DNA of 64,000 nt, taken from NCBI RefSeq assembly GCF_009908285.1, contig NZ_JAAARM010000001.1, positions 372,001 to 436,000 of the forward strand, read 5' to 3'. Below, piece after piece: positions 1 to 7,994 of the stretch. The notes beneath the pieces are model-generated. The model had not been told where the DNA came from, did no database searches, and saw only the letters and a program-made list of their open reading frames with translations. Origin of the DNA: Pseudomonas sp. Fl4BN1. GTDB lineage: Bacteria; Pseudomonadota; Gammaproteobacteria; Pseudomonadales; Pseudomonadaceae. The position numbers were made by a program, and so were the translations under genes. Numbering within the stretch: position 1 is the first letter of the stretch; each line of letters opens with the position of its first letter.

Positions 1-911
1 AACAGCTGGGTCACGGCCAGGCTTTCCATGGCGTCGTTGTGCAGGGTGGCGGTGCCATGCAGGTTCAGGTAGCCGATCTGCTGCGGCTGCAGGCCGGCGC
101 TGCGCAAGGCCAGGCTCATGGCCTGCAGGGCGCCGCGGCCATCGGGGGCCGGGGCGGAAATATGGTAGGCGTCGGAGCTGGCCCCTCCGCCCAGTAGGGC
201 GATGGGGGCGTCGCCGGCGGGCTCGCGGCTCATCAGGAACAGCACCGCCGCTTCACCGATGTTGATTCCGTCGCGGTTGCGCGAAAACGGATTGCAGCGT
301 TGCCCGGAAACCGCCTCCAGGGACCTGAAGCCGTTGAGGGTCAGCTTGCACAGGCTGTCGACCCCGCCGCACAGCACGGCGTCGCACAGGCCCAGGTCGA
401 GCAGGCGCCGGGCACTGATCAGGGCCCGGGCGCTGGAGGTGCAGGCGGTGGAAATCACATAGGCCGGGCCACTCAATTGCAGCCAGTCGGCGAGGAAGTT
501 CGCCGGGGCGCTGAGTTCCTGTTGGCGGTAGTCGTACTCTGCCGGGAATTGCCGGTCCTGCAGGTAGTGGGCGATGCCACGGCTGGCTTCGTCGATCCCC
601 GAGGTACTGGTGCCCAGGACAATGCCGATGCGGCTGCGACCGTAGCGCTGGATCACCTGCTGGATATCGTCCGTGATCTGCAGCGTGGCCTCCAGCAGCA
701 ACTGGTTGTTGCGGCTGTTCTGCGCTTCAAGGCCGGCCGGCATACCGGCCAATGGGCCACGCACCGCAGCCACTGGCAGGGTGCGCTCGGGCACCCAATG
801 GCTTTCGTCACGCATGCCCGAGCAGTCGCCGGCCAACAGGTTGCGAGCGACTTCCTGGCAATTGCGGCCCAGGGCGCAGATCACCCCCAGGGCATTCAGG
901 TAAGCCGTCAT
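1..911 (-). CDS. beta-ketoacyl-ACP synthase of the aryl polyene operon (partial)
   Basis: The gene starts with ATG at 911 and runs off the left edge, so about 303 residues are visible and the C-terminus is missing. It reads as a FabF-like condensing enzyme: the active-site cysteine sits in STACTSSA (about residues 154-161), and a His-containing LNLHGT motif follows near residue 290. These enzymes condense malonyl-ACP onto an ACP-bound acyl chain; here that should extend the conjugated polyene. The ATG overlaps the stop of the upstream DUF3261 lipoprotein gene (ATGA), so the two are translationally coupled. The remaining ketosynthase, ketoreductase and dehydratase genes usual in such clusters are probably just outside the window. 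The family call is firm; the exact step is inferred from context. Confidence 0.9.
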   Translation of the reverse strand, partial: MTAYLNALGVICALGRNCQEVARNLLAGDCSGMRDESHWVPERTLPVAAVRGPLAGMPAGLEAQNSRNNQLLLEATLQITDDIQQVIQRYGRSRIGIVLGTSTSGIDEASRGIAHYLQDRQFPAEYDYRQQELSAPANFLADWLQLSGPAYVISTACTSSARALISARRLLDLGLCDAVLCGGVDSLCKLTLNGFRSLEAVSGQRCNPFSRNRDGINIGEAAVLFLMSREPAGDAPIALLGGGASSDAYHISAPAPDGRGALQAMSLALRSAGLQPQQIGYLNLHGTATLHNDAMESLAVTQL

Positions 912-1393
912 GGCACGGCCTCGGAGCGCAGGGCGGTGATGTGGTAGTGCGGGCCTTGAGGCAGGTTCAACTCGAAATCCAGAGGTTGTTGATAGTCAAT
1001 CCGCCAGCGTGGGCCGAGGGTGCGTTGGGCGCCCTGTTGTCGGGCACCGGGGTAGTTGGCCGTCAGTTCGGCTGCGGGCGTCAGGGCGAACAGCAAAGCG
1101 GCGAACAGCTCCCGGGCTTCCGGGTTGGGCGGCAGCAGGCCGTCGGCCTGCCACTGGCCATTGACCAGGCGCTGGCGGGCCTGGGGAATGCCCAGGGGGT
1201 CCATCAGCGACCAGCGCAAGCTCGGGCCTTCGGCCTGGATCACCAGCAGCCAGTCCTGGCGCTGGCCTTCAGCCTCGCGCTGCACATGCAACTGCAGAGG
1301 CAACGCCAGCGAGGGGCTGCTCTCGGGCAGCGGAGCCTGACTGACGCAAGCGCTCAGCAACAGGACACAACCGAGCAGCAGGGCGCGGATCAT
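908..1393 (-). CDS. DUF3261 lipoprotein of the aryl polyene operon
   Basis: A 161-residue lipoprotein. It begins MIRALLLGCVLLLSAC, a short signal peptide ending in a lipobox with Cys16 as the lipidated residue. The rest is a soluble domain resembling the DUF3261 proteins found in aryl polyene clusters. A lipoprotein next to a LolA-like carrier and an MMPL exporter suggests a role in moving the pigment lipid to, or anchoring it in, the outer membrane, but no biochemical function is visible. It overlaps its neighbours on both sides by 4 bases (1390-1393 and 908-911), consistent with one translationally coupled operon. Confidence 0.8.
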   Translation of the reverse strand: MIRALLLGCVLLLSACVSQAPLPESSPSLALPLQLHVQREAEGQRQDWLLVIQAEGPSLRWSLMDPLGIPQARQRLVNGQWQADGLLPPNPEARELFAALLFALTPAAELTANYPGARQQGAQRTLGPRWRIDYQQPLDFELNLPQGPHYHITALRSEAVP

Positions 1394-2151
1394 TCGGACA
1401 GGTCTTCCTCGGCAGCAGGGCTATTCAGGGGCTTGCGGGCCACCACGTTGACCAGGGTTTCCTCGCGCTGGCCCACCGGCGGTGGCTGGCGCAGGCCGAA
1501 GCGTTCCAGCAGGCCGAAGTCCTTGGCGCGGCTCCACCACAGGTAGGGATAAGACACGTTCTGCGGGCCGAATTCAAAGCCCTGCTGACGAATCATCTGC
1601 AAATATTCGGCGGCGCTTTTCTGCACCTGCATCGGATGGCGGAACAGCCAGCGAATCACCCAGGTATCGATGTAGGCCTCGGTGGATTCGGCGAACAGCA
1701 GGTAACCCCCGGGCTTGAGCACCCGGTAGAACTCGGCCAGGGCCTGTTGCTGCTCCACCAGATGATGGAAGGTCTGGTGGCAGAACAGCAGGTCGACGCT
1801 GGCATCAGCCAGCTCCAGGGTGGCGCAGTCGCTGCCGATCAGCTCCACCTGAAGCTGCTGGCGGCGGGCTTCTTCGGCGCTGAGCTGGAGGCTGTGGGGG
1901 TCGGCGTCGAGGCCGATCAGGCGCTGCGGAGCGAATACCTGGCGCAGGTACTGGAAGGACTTGCCCTGGCCGCAGCCGGCATCCAGCAGCACCGGGTGGC
2001 TGGGCGGCTCGCCGTCGAACAGCGAGCGCAGGTCATTGATCGCCACCCGCAGCACGTGGTGTTGCCAGGTGTGGCTGCGCAGGAACCAGAAGCCGAAGCG
2101 GGTTTCCTCGACGTAGCTGTCGCTCAGGTATTGGCTGGATTGATCGCTCAT
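1390..2151 (-). CDS. class I SAM-dependent methyltransferase
   Basis: A 253-residue Rossmann-fold methyltransferase. Motif I is LLDAGCGQGKS (about residues 55-65), followed by an acidic LIGLDADP segment and a motif II-like VDLLFCHQTFHHL, then LKPGGYLLF, all typical of UbiE/Methyltransf_11 proteins. Aryl polyenes often carry a methyl group on the aromatic head, so methylation of the ring or its hydroxyl is a reasonable role; the acceptor cannot be read from sequence. The start ATG overlaps the stop of the upstream flavoprotein gene by 4 bases. The C-terminal 30 residues are acidic and probably flexible. Confidence 0.85.
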   Translation of the reverse strand: MSDQSSQYLSDSYVEETRFGFWFLRSHTWQHHVLRVAINDLRSLFDGEPPSHPVLLDAGCGQGKSFQYLRQVFAPQRLIGLDADPHSLQLSAEEARRQQLQVELIGSDCATLELADASVDLLFCHQTFHHLVEQQQALAEFYRVLKPGGYLLFAESTEAYIDTWVIRWLFRHPMQVQKSAAEYLQMIRQQGFEFGPQNVSYPYLWWSRAKDFGLLERFGLRQPPPVGQREETLVNVVARKPLNSPAAEEDLSE

Positions 2152-3395
2152 ACGCAGTCCCTCGCGCAGACTTCCGACAGGGCCTTGAGCCGGCGCTTGG
2201 GTTCGCTGACGAAGGGGTTGCGCTCATCCCAGGCGTAACCGGCCAGGATCGAGCTGATCATGCGGCGGATCTCCGGCGAGCTGCCCGGGTGGTAGATCAC
2301 GTCCTGGAAGGTCCCGGCGTACCAGCCCTCGACATAGCAGCGGAAGGTGTCCACGCCACGCTTGAGTGGTTCGGCGAATTCGCTATGCCAGTCGACGTGC
2401 TCGCCCTGCAACTGACGGTGCAGTACGGCGGCGGCCATGCTCGAGGAGCGCATGGCGATGGTCACTCCGGAGGAGAACACCGGGTCGAGGAATTCCGCGG
2501 CGTTGCCCAGCAGGGCGAAGCCGGGGCCGTGCAAGGTGGTGACGTTGGCCGAGTAGCCGCCGATGGTCCGTGCCGGGGTGTCCCACTCGGCGTATTGCAG
2601 GACTTTGGCGAGGCTCGGGGTTTCGGCGATGAAACCGCGCAGGCAGGCGTCCAGGTCGCCATCGCGTCCGGCGAAGTGCGCATCGGCAGCCACCACGCCC
2701 ACCGAGCAGCGCCCGTTGCTGAAGGGGATGCTCCAGAACCAGATGTCACGGTGTTCCGGGTGGGTGGTGATGAGGATCTTGTTGCGGTCGAAATGCTCGC
2801 AGTCGATGCGGTCTTCGACGTGGGTGAACACGGCCCGGCGCACCGGGAAGTTCGACGGCGCCTCCAGCGCCAGCAGCCGCGGCAGGACTCGGCCGTAGCC
2901 GCTGGCGTCGAGGATGAAGTCGGCCTCGATGCGGTACTGGCTGCCGTCTTCGCGGCGGCAGTCCAGTTGCGGCAGCGCACGCTCGACGTCCACCGCGACG
3001 ATCTCCTCGCCATAGCGGATCTCAACCCCTTGCAGGGCTGCCTGGTCGGCCAGCAGCTTGTCGAAATCAGCCCGCTGAACCTGGAACGCGCTGGGCTTGC
3101 CCTGGCTGAAGGTGTCGCCGAAATCGAAGGCGCTGTAGTGCTCGCCCCAGGCAAAGGCCGCGCCGTTCTTGAGTTGGAAGCCGGCGGCTTGCACCGCCTC
3201 CAGCATGCCGGCCTCTTCGACGAAATCCAGGCAGTGGGAAAGCAGGCTTTCACCGATGGAGAACCGTGGGAAATGTTGACGCTCGACGATCAGCACGTCG
3301 TGGCCCTGGCGCTTGAGCAGCGCGGCCGCGATGGCCCCCGAGGGGCCGGCACCGATCACCACGACCTGGCGACGTTGCATTTCAACTGTTGGCAC
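2148..3395 (-). CDS. halogenase-like FAD-dependent oxidoreductase
   Basis: A 415-residue flavoprotein. The N-terminus has the dinucleotide motif VIGAGPSGAIAA (about residues 13-24), followed by a GES motif at 48-50. A lysine at about 76, in FQLKNGAAF, sits where flavin-dependent phenol and pyrrole halogenases carry their catalytic lysine. The halogenase hallmark WxWxIP is present as WFWSIP (about residues 215-220). It belongs to the tryptophan halogenase/geranylgeranyl reductase superfamily. Halogenation of the aryl head group, as in brominated xanthomonadins, is possible, but many relatives are plain oxidoreductases. The start is GTG at 3395, overlapping the antiporter gene by 14 bases; an ATG at 3380 (410 residues) is equally acceptable. 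Confidence 0.8.
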   Translation of the reverse strand: MPTVEMQRRQVVVIGAGPSGAIAAALLKRQGHDVLIVERQHFPRFSIGESLLSHCLDFVEEAGMLEAVQAAGFQLKNGAAFAWGEHYSAFDFGDTFSQGKPSAFQVQRADFDKLLADQAALQGVEIRYGEEIVAVDVERALPQLDCRREDGSQYRIEADFILDASGYGRVLPRLLALEAPSNFPVRRAVFTHVEDRIDCEHFDRNKILITTHPEHRDIWFWSIPFSNGRCSVGVVAADAHFAGRDGDLDACLRGFIAETPSLAKVLQYAEWDTPARTIGGYSANVTTLHGPGFALLGNAAEFLDPVFSSGVTIAMRSSSMAAAVLHRQLQGEHVDWHSEFAEPLKRGVDTFRCYVEGWYAGTFQDVIYHPGSSPEIRRMISSILAGYAWDERNPFVSEPKRRLKALSEVCARDCV

Positions 3396-4572
3396 TGGGG
3401 CTCCTTGCCGGTTCGGCGATGTTCAGATTCAAAGGGGCCACGTTCGTCGCAGCCACGGGGGTTTTGTGCAAACCGGCCAGGGCCGGCAGCAGGGTGGCGA
3501 TCAGCCCCATGAGCATCAGCGCGAAGTACAGCGCCGGGCTGATCAGCTGTTGTTGCAGCAGCAGGTTGAGAAACACGATCTCGCTCAAGCCGCGAATGTT
3601 CAGCAGCAGGCTTTCCCGCCAGCGGCTGGCACCCTCGAAGGACGCGCCGGCCCAGGCCAGGCCCAGCCAGTTGCCCAGCAGCTTGCTGGCGATCGGCAAC
3701 AGCAGCAGCGCCGCCAGCTGCACCCCGCCGAGGCTGTCCAGGGCGCTGTGCACGTTGATCTGCACGATGCCGAAGGTGAGGATCAGCGGGATGGCGATAA
3801 AGGTCTGCAAGCGGTTCATCCAGGCAGCCTTTAACGGCAGCACCAGCGCCAGCTTGAGGCTGGCCATGCACAGCAGGTAGCCGATGCCGAAAATCAGCGC
3901 ATTGAGCTTGTAGTGCTCGGCCACCACCAGCAGGCCGAAGAAGCCCAGGCTGTGCAGCATCGGCTGGCGCAAACCCAGGGCCCGCAGCAGCAGCGGCAGG
4001 CAGGCGCCGGCCAGGGGCAGCAACAGGCTGCCCAGGTGCAGGCTGCCCTGGGCCAGGGCGAACAGGCTCCAGCAGGCCAGGTCGATGAGGATCGCGGTCT
4101 GCACCAGGCGCCGGGTGGCAGCGGCCGGGTACTGGATGTGCCGCAGGTACAGGTAGAGCACAGGGATCGCGGTAATGGCGAATAGCAGGCCCACGGCCAG
4201 GGAGCTCAGCCAGGGTTGCGCCGGCAGCAGCCAGAGGGCTGTCGCCAGGCCGCAGGCGAAGGGTATGCAGAAGCTCGGCACGGCGATCTTCAGGCTATGG
4301 CGATCCAGGCGCAGGTCGATCACGTCACTGAGGATGTGCCCCAGCAGCAGGGCGAAGCTCAGGCTGTAGAGGTGCTTGAGCCATTGCGGCGACACCAGTT
4401 GCGCACCGCTGAGCTGCCAGTGCGGTTCGATCCACAGCAGCATCAACAAGGGCAGGCCGAAGGTCGCCAGCAGCAGTTGGCTGACGATCGGGATCAGGCC
4501 GAAACGTCGGCCGATTTGAGTGGCCAGGGCGAACAGGGCCAGGGCCAGCAGCCAGAACAGTAAGGTCAGCAT
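3382..4572 (-). CDS. CPA2/Kef-type cation:proton antiporter
   Basis: A 396-residue, almost wholly hydrophobic protein with about 11-12 predicted membrane segments. Two stretches identify the family: FAITAIPVLYLYL (about residues 126-138) corresponds to the unwound helix of Na+/H+ exchangers, and LNIRGLSEIVFLNL (about 330-343) matches the Kef-family NTRGLxELVVLN signature. No RCK/TrkA-N domain follows, so it lacks the nucleotide-binding regulator of KefB/KefC. An open frame extends further upstream to 4977, but that part lies over the MMPL gene in another frame; the ATG at 4572 overlaps the MMPL stop by 7 bases and starts a proper membrane segment. An ion antiporter inside a pigment operon is unexpected. 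Confidence 0.8.
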   Translation of the reverse strand: MLTLLFWLLALALFALATQIGRRFGLIPIVSQLLLATFGLPLLMLLWIEPHWQLSGAQLVSPQWLKHLYSLSFALLLGHILSDVIDLRLDRHSLKIAVPSFCIPFACGLATALWLLPAQPWLSSLAVGLLFAITAIPVLYLYLRHIQYPAAATRRLVQTAILIDLACWSLFALAQGSLHLGSLLLPLAGACLPLLLRALGLRQPMLHSLGFFGLLVVAEHYKLNALIFGIGYLLCMASLKLALVLPLKAAWMNRLQTFIAIPLILTFGIVQINVHSALDSLGGVQLAALLLLPIASKLLGNWLGLAWAGASFEGASRWRESLLLNIRGLSEIVFLNLLLQQQLISPALYFALMLMGLIATLLPALAGLHKTPVAATNVAPLNLNIAEPARSPSANS

Positions 4573-6908
4573 GGCGAACGCTGCGCGTCGGTTGCCGGGT
4601 GCGGCGTGTGGCCGGCCCAGGGCGCGAGGATAAAGCTGAAGGCCAGCCCCAGGCTCACCGCCAGGCCGAAGTTGCTCACCGCCGGGGTGCTGGAAATGGC
4701 CAACAGGCCGAACGACAGCCAAGTGGTCAGGGCCGCGAGCAGGGTGCCCAGCAAGCTCACCGCGGCGCCGCCGATCTGCTCGCGCATGAGGATCGCGTAG
4801 TCGACGCTGATGGCGGTCACCAGCAGCAGGCCAAACAGGCTGAACAGGGTCAGCGGCTGACCCAGCCAGCCGAGGCTGGCCAGGCTGCACAGGGCTGCCA
4901 GCAACGGCAGGGCCACCAGGCGCAGGGCACCACCGAAACCGAAGGGCAGGATCAACAGCAGCACGATCAACACGCAAGAGGCCAGCTTGAGTTCGGCGGC
5001 GCTGACCTGGGTGGCGGCGAACACCCGGTTCAGGTCGCCCAGGCGATCCACCAGTTGCACGCCTGGCAGGCCCTCGGCCTGCACCCGCAGCAGGGCGGCA
5101 TCGTTCAGACCTTGCAAGCTGATCATGGCGGCCACGCCGTTATCATTGCTGCCCAGCCACAGCGAACGATAGGGTTCGGCCAATGGGCCGCGCAGAGCGG
5201 CATCGATATCTTCGATGGGCAGCGCCTGGAGCTGGCTCAGCTCGTTTTGCAGTGCATCAAGAGGCACGCCCAAGTCCAGCAACGGTTGCCAGAATTTCGG
5301 CAGTTGCTTGAGGGCTTCACGCACCTGCTGCTGTACCTCGGGCTGGCTGACCAGTTGGTTCAGGGACAGGTAGCCCTTGAGCTTGCCCTGGCTCACCAAC
5401 GGTTGCAGGCGCTGGTCCAGGGTGTCCAGGCGCTCCAGCAACTGTGGCTGGTTGGCGGCACGCACCAGGAAGAACTGGCTGGTGGGTTGATAGCCGGTAA
5501 TCCGCGCAATGGCCTGGGCCTCTTGCAGCAGTTGCGGCGGCGCACCGACCCACTGGCGGATATCGTTCTTGCTGCTCAGTTGCCACAGGCCCGCGGCACA
5601 GAACAGTGCCAGCAGGGCCAGCAGCACCGGGCTCGGCACGCGTTTGAGCAGCGCAGCGCGGACCTTGAGCAGGGCTTCGGCTACCCGCAACGGCCACTGC
5701 GCCGGGCGCAACTCGACGCCCTTGAGCAGCGCCGGCAACAGGCACACTGCCGACAGGTAGGCCCCCACCAGGCCGGCGGCAGAAAACACCGCGATCTGGG
5801 TCAGGGCCGGGAATGGGGTCCAGGCCAGGGCCAGGTAGCCGATGCAACTGGTCACCAGGCTCAGGCTCAGCCCTGGCAGGGTCAGGCGCAGGGCCGGCCA
5901 GCTGTGCCAGGGTTTCAGGCTCCAGCTCTTGGACAGGTAATGCAGCGGGTAATCGACCGCCACGCCGATCAGGCTTGAGCCCAGTACCAGGGTCATGACA
6001 TGCATACGGCCAAACAAGGCGACGCAGGCCACGGCACCGAACAGCATGCCCACCAGCACCGGAACGAAGGCCAGCAGGACACGCCAGCGGCGGAATGCCA
6101 GGAGCAACAGCAACAGAATGCCCAGGGTCGCGCCGCCACCGACCCAGGTGATTTCCCGGGTGGCCTGCTGTTGCCCGTTGGCGGCGTACAGCAGGCCGCT
6201 GGCGGCCAGCAGTTGCACCTGCTGTTGGTCGGCCTGCTGGCGACTATCACGCAGCAACTCGGCCACCTGCAGCGGCAGTTGCATGTCGAAGGCATTGCCG
6301 CTGGTGCGCGCCCGCAGCAGCACCCAGTGCTTGCCGTCGGCCTCGGCTACCAGGGCGCCGCTGCCGATATCCAGCTGCACCGCGCCGTGCTGCGGCTGAC
6401 TGTTCTGGATGCGTCCGCTCAGGCCCAGCCAGTCATCCTGGCTCGGCACCAGGGTGAAGCCGCCGAAAGGGTCGAACAGGCCCTGCAGCCGTTGCTGGAT
6501 GAATGCCTGGGGCTGCTCGATCAACTGCTCGCGGTCCTTGGCCGCCAGCATCGCCAGTCGGCCTTGCAGCAGTTGGCTGCGCAAGGCCGGCAGGTCGGCC
6601 TGCAGGTTCCACTGGACCTTGTCGAACAGGCCGCTGGCCTGCCATTGCCCGGCCAGTTGCTGGGCCATGGCCACGGCTTGTTGACGCTCGGCATGCCCCA
6701 CCAACACCAGGATTTCCCGGTTCAGGGGTTCTTGCATGCGTTGTTCGGCCTGCAGTTCAAGGGCGTCCGGGGCAGTACCGGGCACCAGCTCCATCAGGTT
6801 GGCGGACAGCGGTGCACCGTGGCGCCATTGCCAGGCGCCCAGGGCCAGCACGGCCACCAGCAGGAGCAGGAACAATCGTGGTAGCCAGCGTTCACTCGGC
6901 AAAGTCAT
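4566..6908 (-). CDS. MMPL/RND-family exporter of the aryl polyene operon
   Basis: A 780-residue membrane transporter with the two-fold layout of the MMPL/RND superfamily. It has an N-terminal membrane segment (about residues 10-28) and a large periplasmic loop to about 240. A block of five or six membrane helices follows (about 250-440), then a second loop (about 450-640) and a second helix block to about 770. Helices such as LVLGSSLIGVAVDYPLHYL carry the acidic residue used for proton coupling in this superfamily. In aryl polyene clusters this protein is thought to move the finished lipid out of the inner membrane. It overlaps the LolA-like gene by 17 bases upstream and the antiporter gene by 7 bases downstream. 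Confidence 0.9.
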   Translation of the reverse strand: MTLPSERWLPRLFLLLLVAVLALGAWQWRHGAPLSANLMELVPGTAPDALELQAEQRMQEPLNREILVLVGHAERQQAVAMAQQLAGQWQASGLFDKVQWNLQADLPALRSQLLQGRLAMLAAKDREQLIEQPQAFIQQRLQGLFDPFGGFTLVPSQDDWLGLSGRIQNSQPQHGAVQLDIGSGALVAEADGKHWVLLRARTSGNAFDMQLPLQVAELLRDSRQQADQQQVQLLAASGLLYAANGQQQATREITWVGGGATLGILLLLLLAFRRWRVLLAFVPVLVGMLFGAVACVALFGRMHVMTLVLGSSLIGVAVDYPLHYLSKSWSLKPWHSWPALRLTLPGLSLSLVTSCIGYLALAWTPFPALTQIAVFSAAGLVGAYLSAVCLLPALLKGVELRPAQWPLRVAEALLKVRAALLKRVPSPVLLALLALFCAAGLWQLSSKNDIRQWVGAPPQLLQEAQAIARITGYQPTSQFFLVRAANQPQLLERLDTLDQRLQPLVSQGKLKGYLSLNQLVSQPEVQQQVREALKQLPKFWQPLLDLGVPLDALQNELSQLQALPIEDIDAALRGPLAEPYRSLWLGSNDNGVAAMISLQGLNDAALLRVQAEGLPGVQLVDRLGDLNRVFAATQVSAAELKLASCVLIVLLLILPFGFGGALRLVALPLLAALCSLASLGWLGQPLTLFSLFGLLLVTAISVDYAILMREQIGGAAVSLLGTLLAALTTWLSFGLLAISSTPAVSNFGLAVSLGLAFSFILAPWAGHTPHPATDAQRSPC

Positions 6909-7572
6909 GTTGCTCCGCTTCGCTCAAGGGCTGGGCACTGGTGCTGTCCTGCATGATCAGCAAGGTGCGGTCGCCCTGCGCTTCCAGCAACTCGATGCGC
7001 TGCACCAGCTCGCCGCCGTCGATGTTGATCTGGGTGAAGATCTGTTTCAGCAACAGCGAGCGGGGGATCAATTGCAACTGCCACTGCTGTGCGCTGCCTT
7101 GCAACTGGAGGTCGAAGTCCCGTTGCAGGCCGCTGCTGTCGCCCTGCAGCACGGCGAGGAACAGGCGGTTCTGCTCGGCCCCGGCGCTCTTGCCGGGAAG
7201 CATCTGCCAGCCGCCGCCATCGCGCCGGGCGATGCCCTGGGCAGTGATGCGGTAGTCCTGTTGCAGTGGGGTTTGCAGCAGCCACAGCAGGCCGTGGTTT
7301 TTCGCCAGCACGAAGTGACCCTTGCTGGTCAGCGGCTGGGGCAGGGCCCGCAGGTGCTTTTCCTGGACGAAGCGGCCGTGGATCACCTCCGGCCGCGACA
7401 GCTGATCGCTCAACTGTTGCAGATCGAATGCCTGAGCCAGCCCCGGCACCAGCAACAACACCAGCACCGTAGGAGCGAGCTTGCTCGCGAACCGCCGCAC
7501 CACAGTGCTCAGCACCGTGCAATGGGCAGACAGACAGACCCTCTTCGCGAGCAAGCTCGCTCCTACAGTCAT
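6892..7572 (-). CDS. LolA-like outer membrane lipoprotein carrier with REPIN-derived N-terminus
   Basis: A 226-residue periplasmic carrier-type protein. The mature part begins near FDLQQLSDQLSRPEVIHG and continues with FVQEKHLRALPQPLTSKG, typical of LolA-like proteins in aryl polyene clusters. The start ATG at 7572 overlaps the thioesterase stop as ATGA, the same junction used throughout this operon. Codons 3 to about 35 are a complete REPIN (7469-7566) read in frame, followed directly by the hydrophobic VLVLLLVPGLAQA and a likely cleavage site. The basic n-region of the signal peptide (VVRRFASK) is therefore repeat-derived. A short GTG start downstream of the repeat would leave no positive n-region. 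A second open frame reaching to 7878 is spurious. Confidence 0.8.
   Translation of the reverse strand: MTVGASLLAKRVCLSAHCTVLSTVVRRFASKLAPTVLVLLLVPGLAQAFDLQQLSDQLSRPEVIHGRFVQEKHLRALPQPLTSKGHFVLAKNHGLLWLLQTPLQQDYRITAQGIARRDGGGWQMLPGKSAGAEQNRLFLAVLQGDSSGLQRDFDLQLQGSAQQWQLQLIPRSLLLKQIFTQINIDGGELVQRIELLEAQGDRTLLIMQDSTSAQPLSEAEQHDFAE
7469..7566. repeat. REPIN (GAGCGAGC type) inside the LolA-like coding start
   Basis: Two REP arms in inverted orientation, GTAGGAGCGAGC...GCTCGCGAA at the left and its reverse complement ending CTCGCTCCTAC at the right, 98 bases in all. The whole unit lies in frame after codon 2 of the LolA-like gene. Confidence 0.9.
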
Positions 7573-7994
7573 GGCAGGGCCCTCGCGACGGCGTCGGTGA
7601 AGACCTTGGGCGAGGCCAGCTGCATTTCCCGGCTGGCGATTTCTACCGCCACCTGCACCGAGCTGGCGCGGGTCAGGCGTTCGCCGCTGGCCAGGTCGGT
7701 GATCAGGTAGTTGATCTTCAGGCGGTTCTCCCACTCCACCAGGCTGGCGCGCACGTTCAGGGTCTGGCCGAACACCGCGCCACGCACGTAGCGCAGCTGC
7801 AGGTCGATCACCGGCCAGGCATAGCCGGATTCGAGCATCTGGTTGTAGTTGTGGCCGAGCTGGTCCAGCAGGGCGCAACGGGCGACTTCCAGGTACTTGA
7901 CGTAGTGCCCGTGCCAGACGACATGCATGGTGTCGATGTCGAAGAACGGCACGAGGATCTGGGTGTCGGCGTGGATCACTCCCTGACTACGCAT
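7569..7994 (-). CDS. 4HBT-family acyl-CoA/ACP thioesterase
   Basis: A 141-residue hotdog-fold thioesterase of the YbgC/4HBT type. The segment FFDIDTMHVVWHGHYVKYLE (about residues 15-34) contains the catalytic Asp and the N-x-H/W-H-G-H-Y pattern of this family. In aryl polyene operons such a protein may release mis-primed or finished chains from ACP. The ATG at 7994 is preceded by GGAGG six bases upstream and overlaps the end of the ammonia-lyase gene by 8 bases, so it is preferred over an earlier in-frame start at 8018. The stop overlaps the start of the LolA-like gene. Confidence 0.9.
   Translation of the reverse strand: MRSQGVIHADTQILVPFFDIDTMHVVWHGHYVKYLEVARCALLDQLGHNYNQMLESGYAWPVIDLQLRYVRGAVFGQTLNVRASLVEWENRLKINYLITDLASGERLTRASSVQVAVEIASREMQLASPKVFTDAVARALP

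Noticed and set aside
3382..4977. Longer reading of the antiporter gene (531 residues)
   Set aside because: The first 135 residues are Arg/Pro-rich and lie over the MMPL gene in another frame; the ATG at 4572 begins a membrane helix.
752..6884. Several long plus-strand open frames across the pigment operon
   Set aside because: All lie opposite clearly identified minus-strand genes and have the composition of antisense frames, with no domain or ribosome binding site.
6892..7878. Longer reading of the LolA-like gene (328 residues)
   Set aside because: The extra part is antisense-like sequence over the thioesterase gene; the ATGA junction at 7572 fits the operon pattern.
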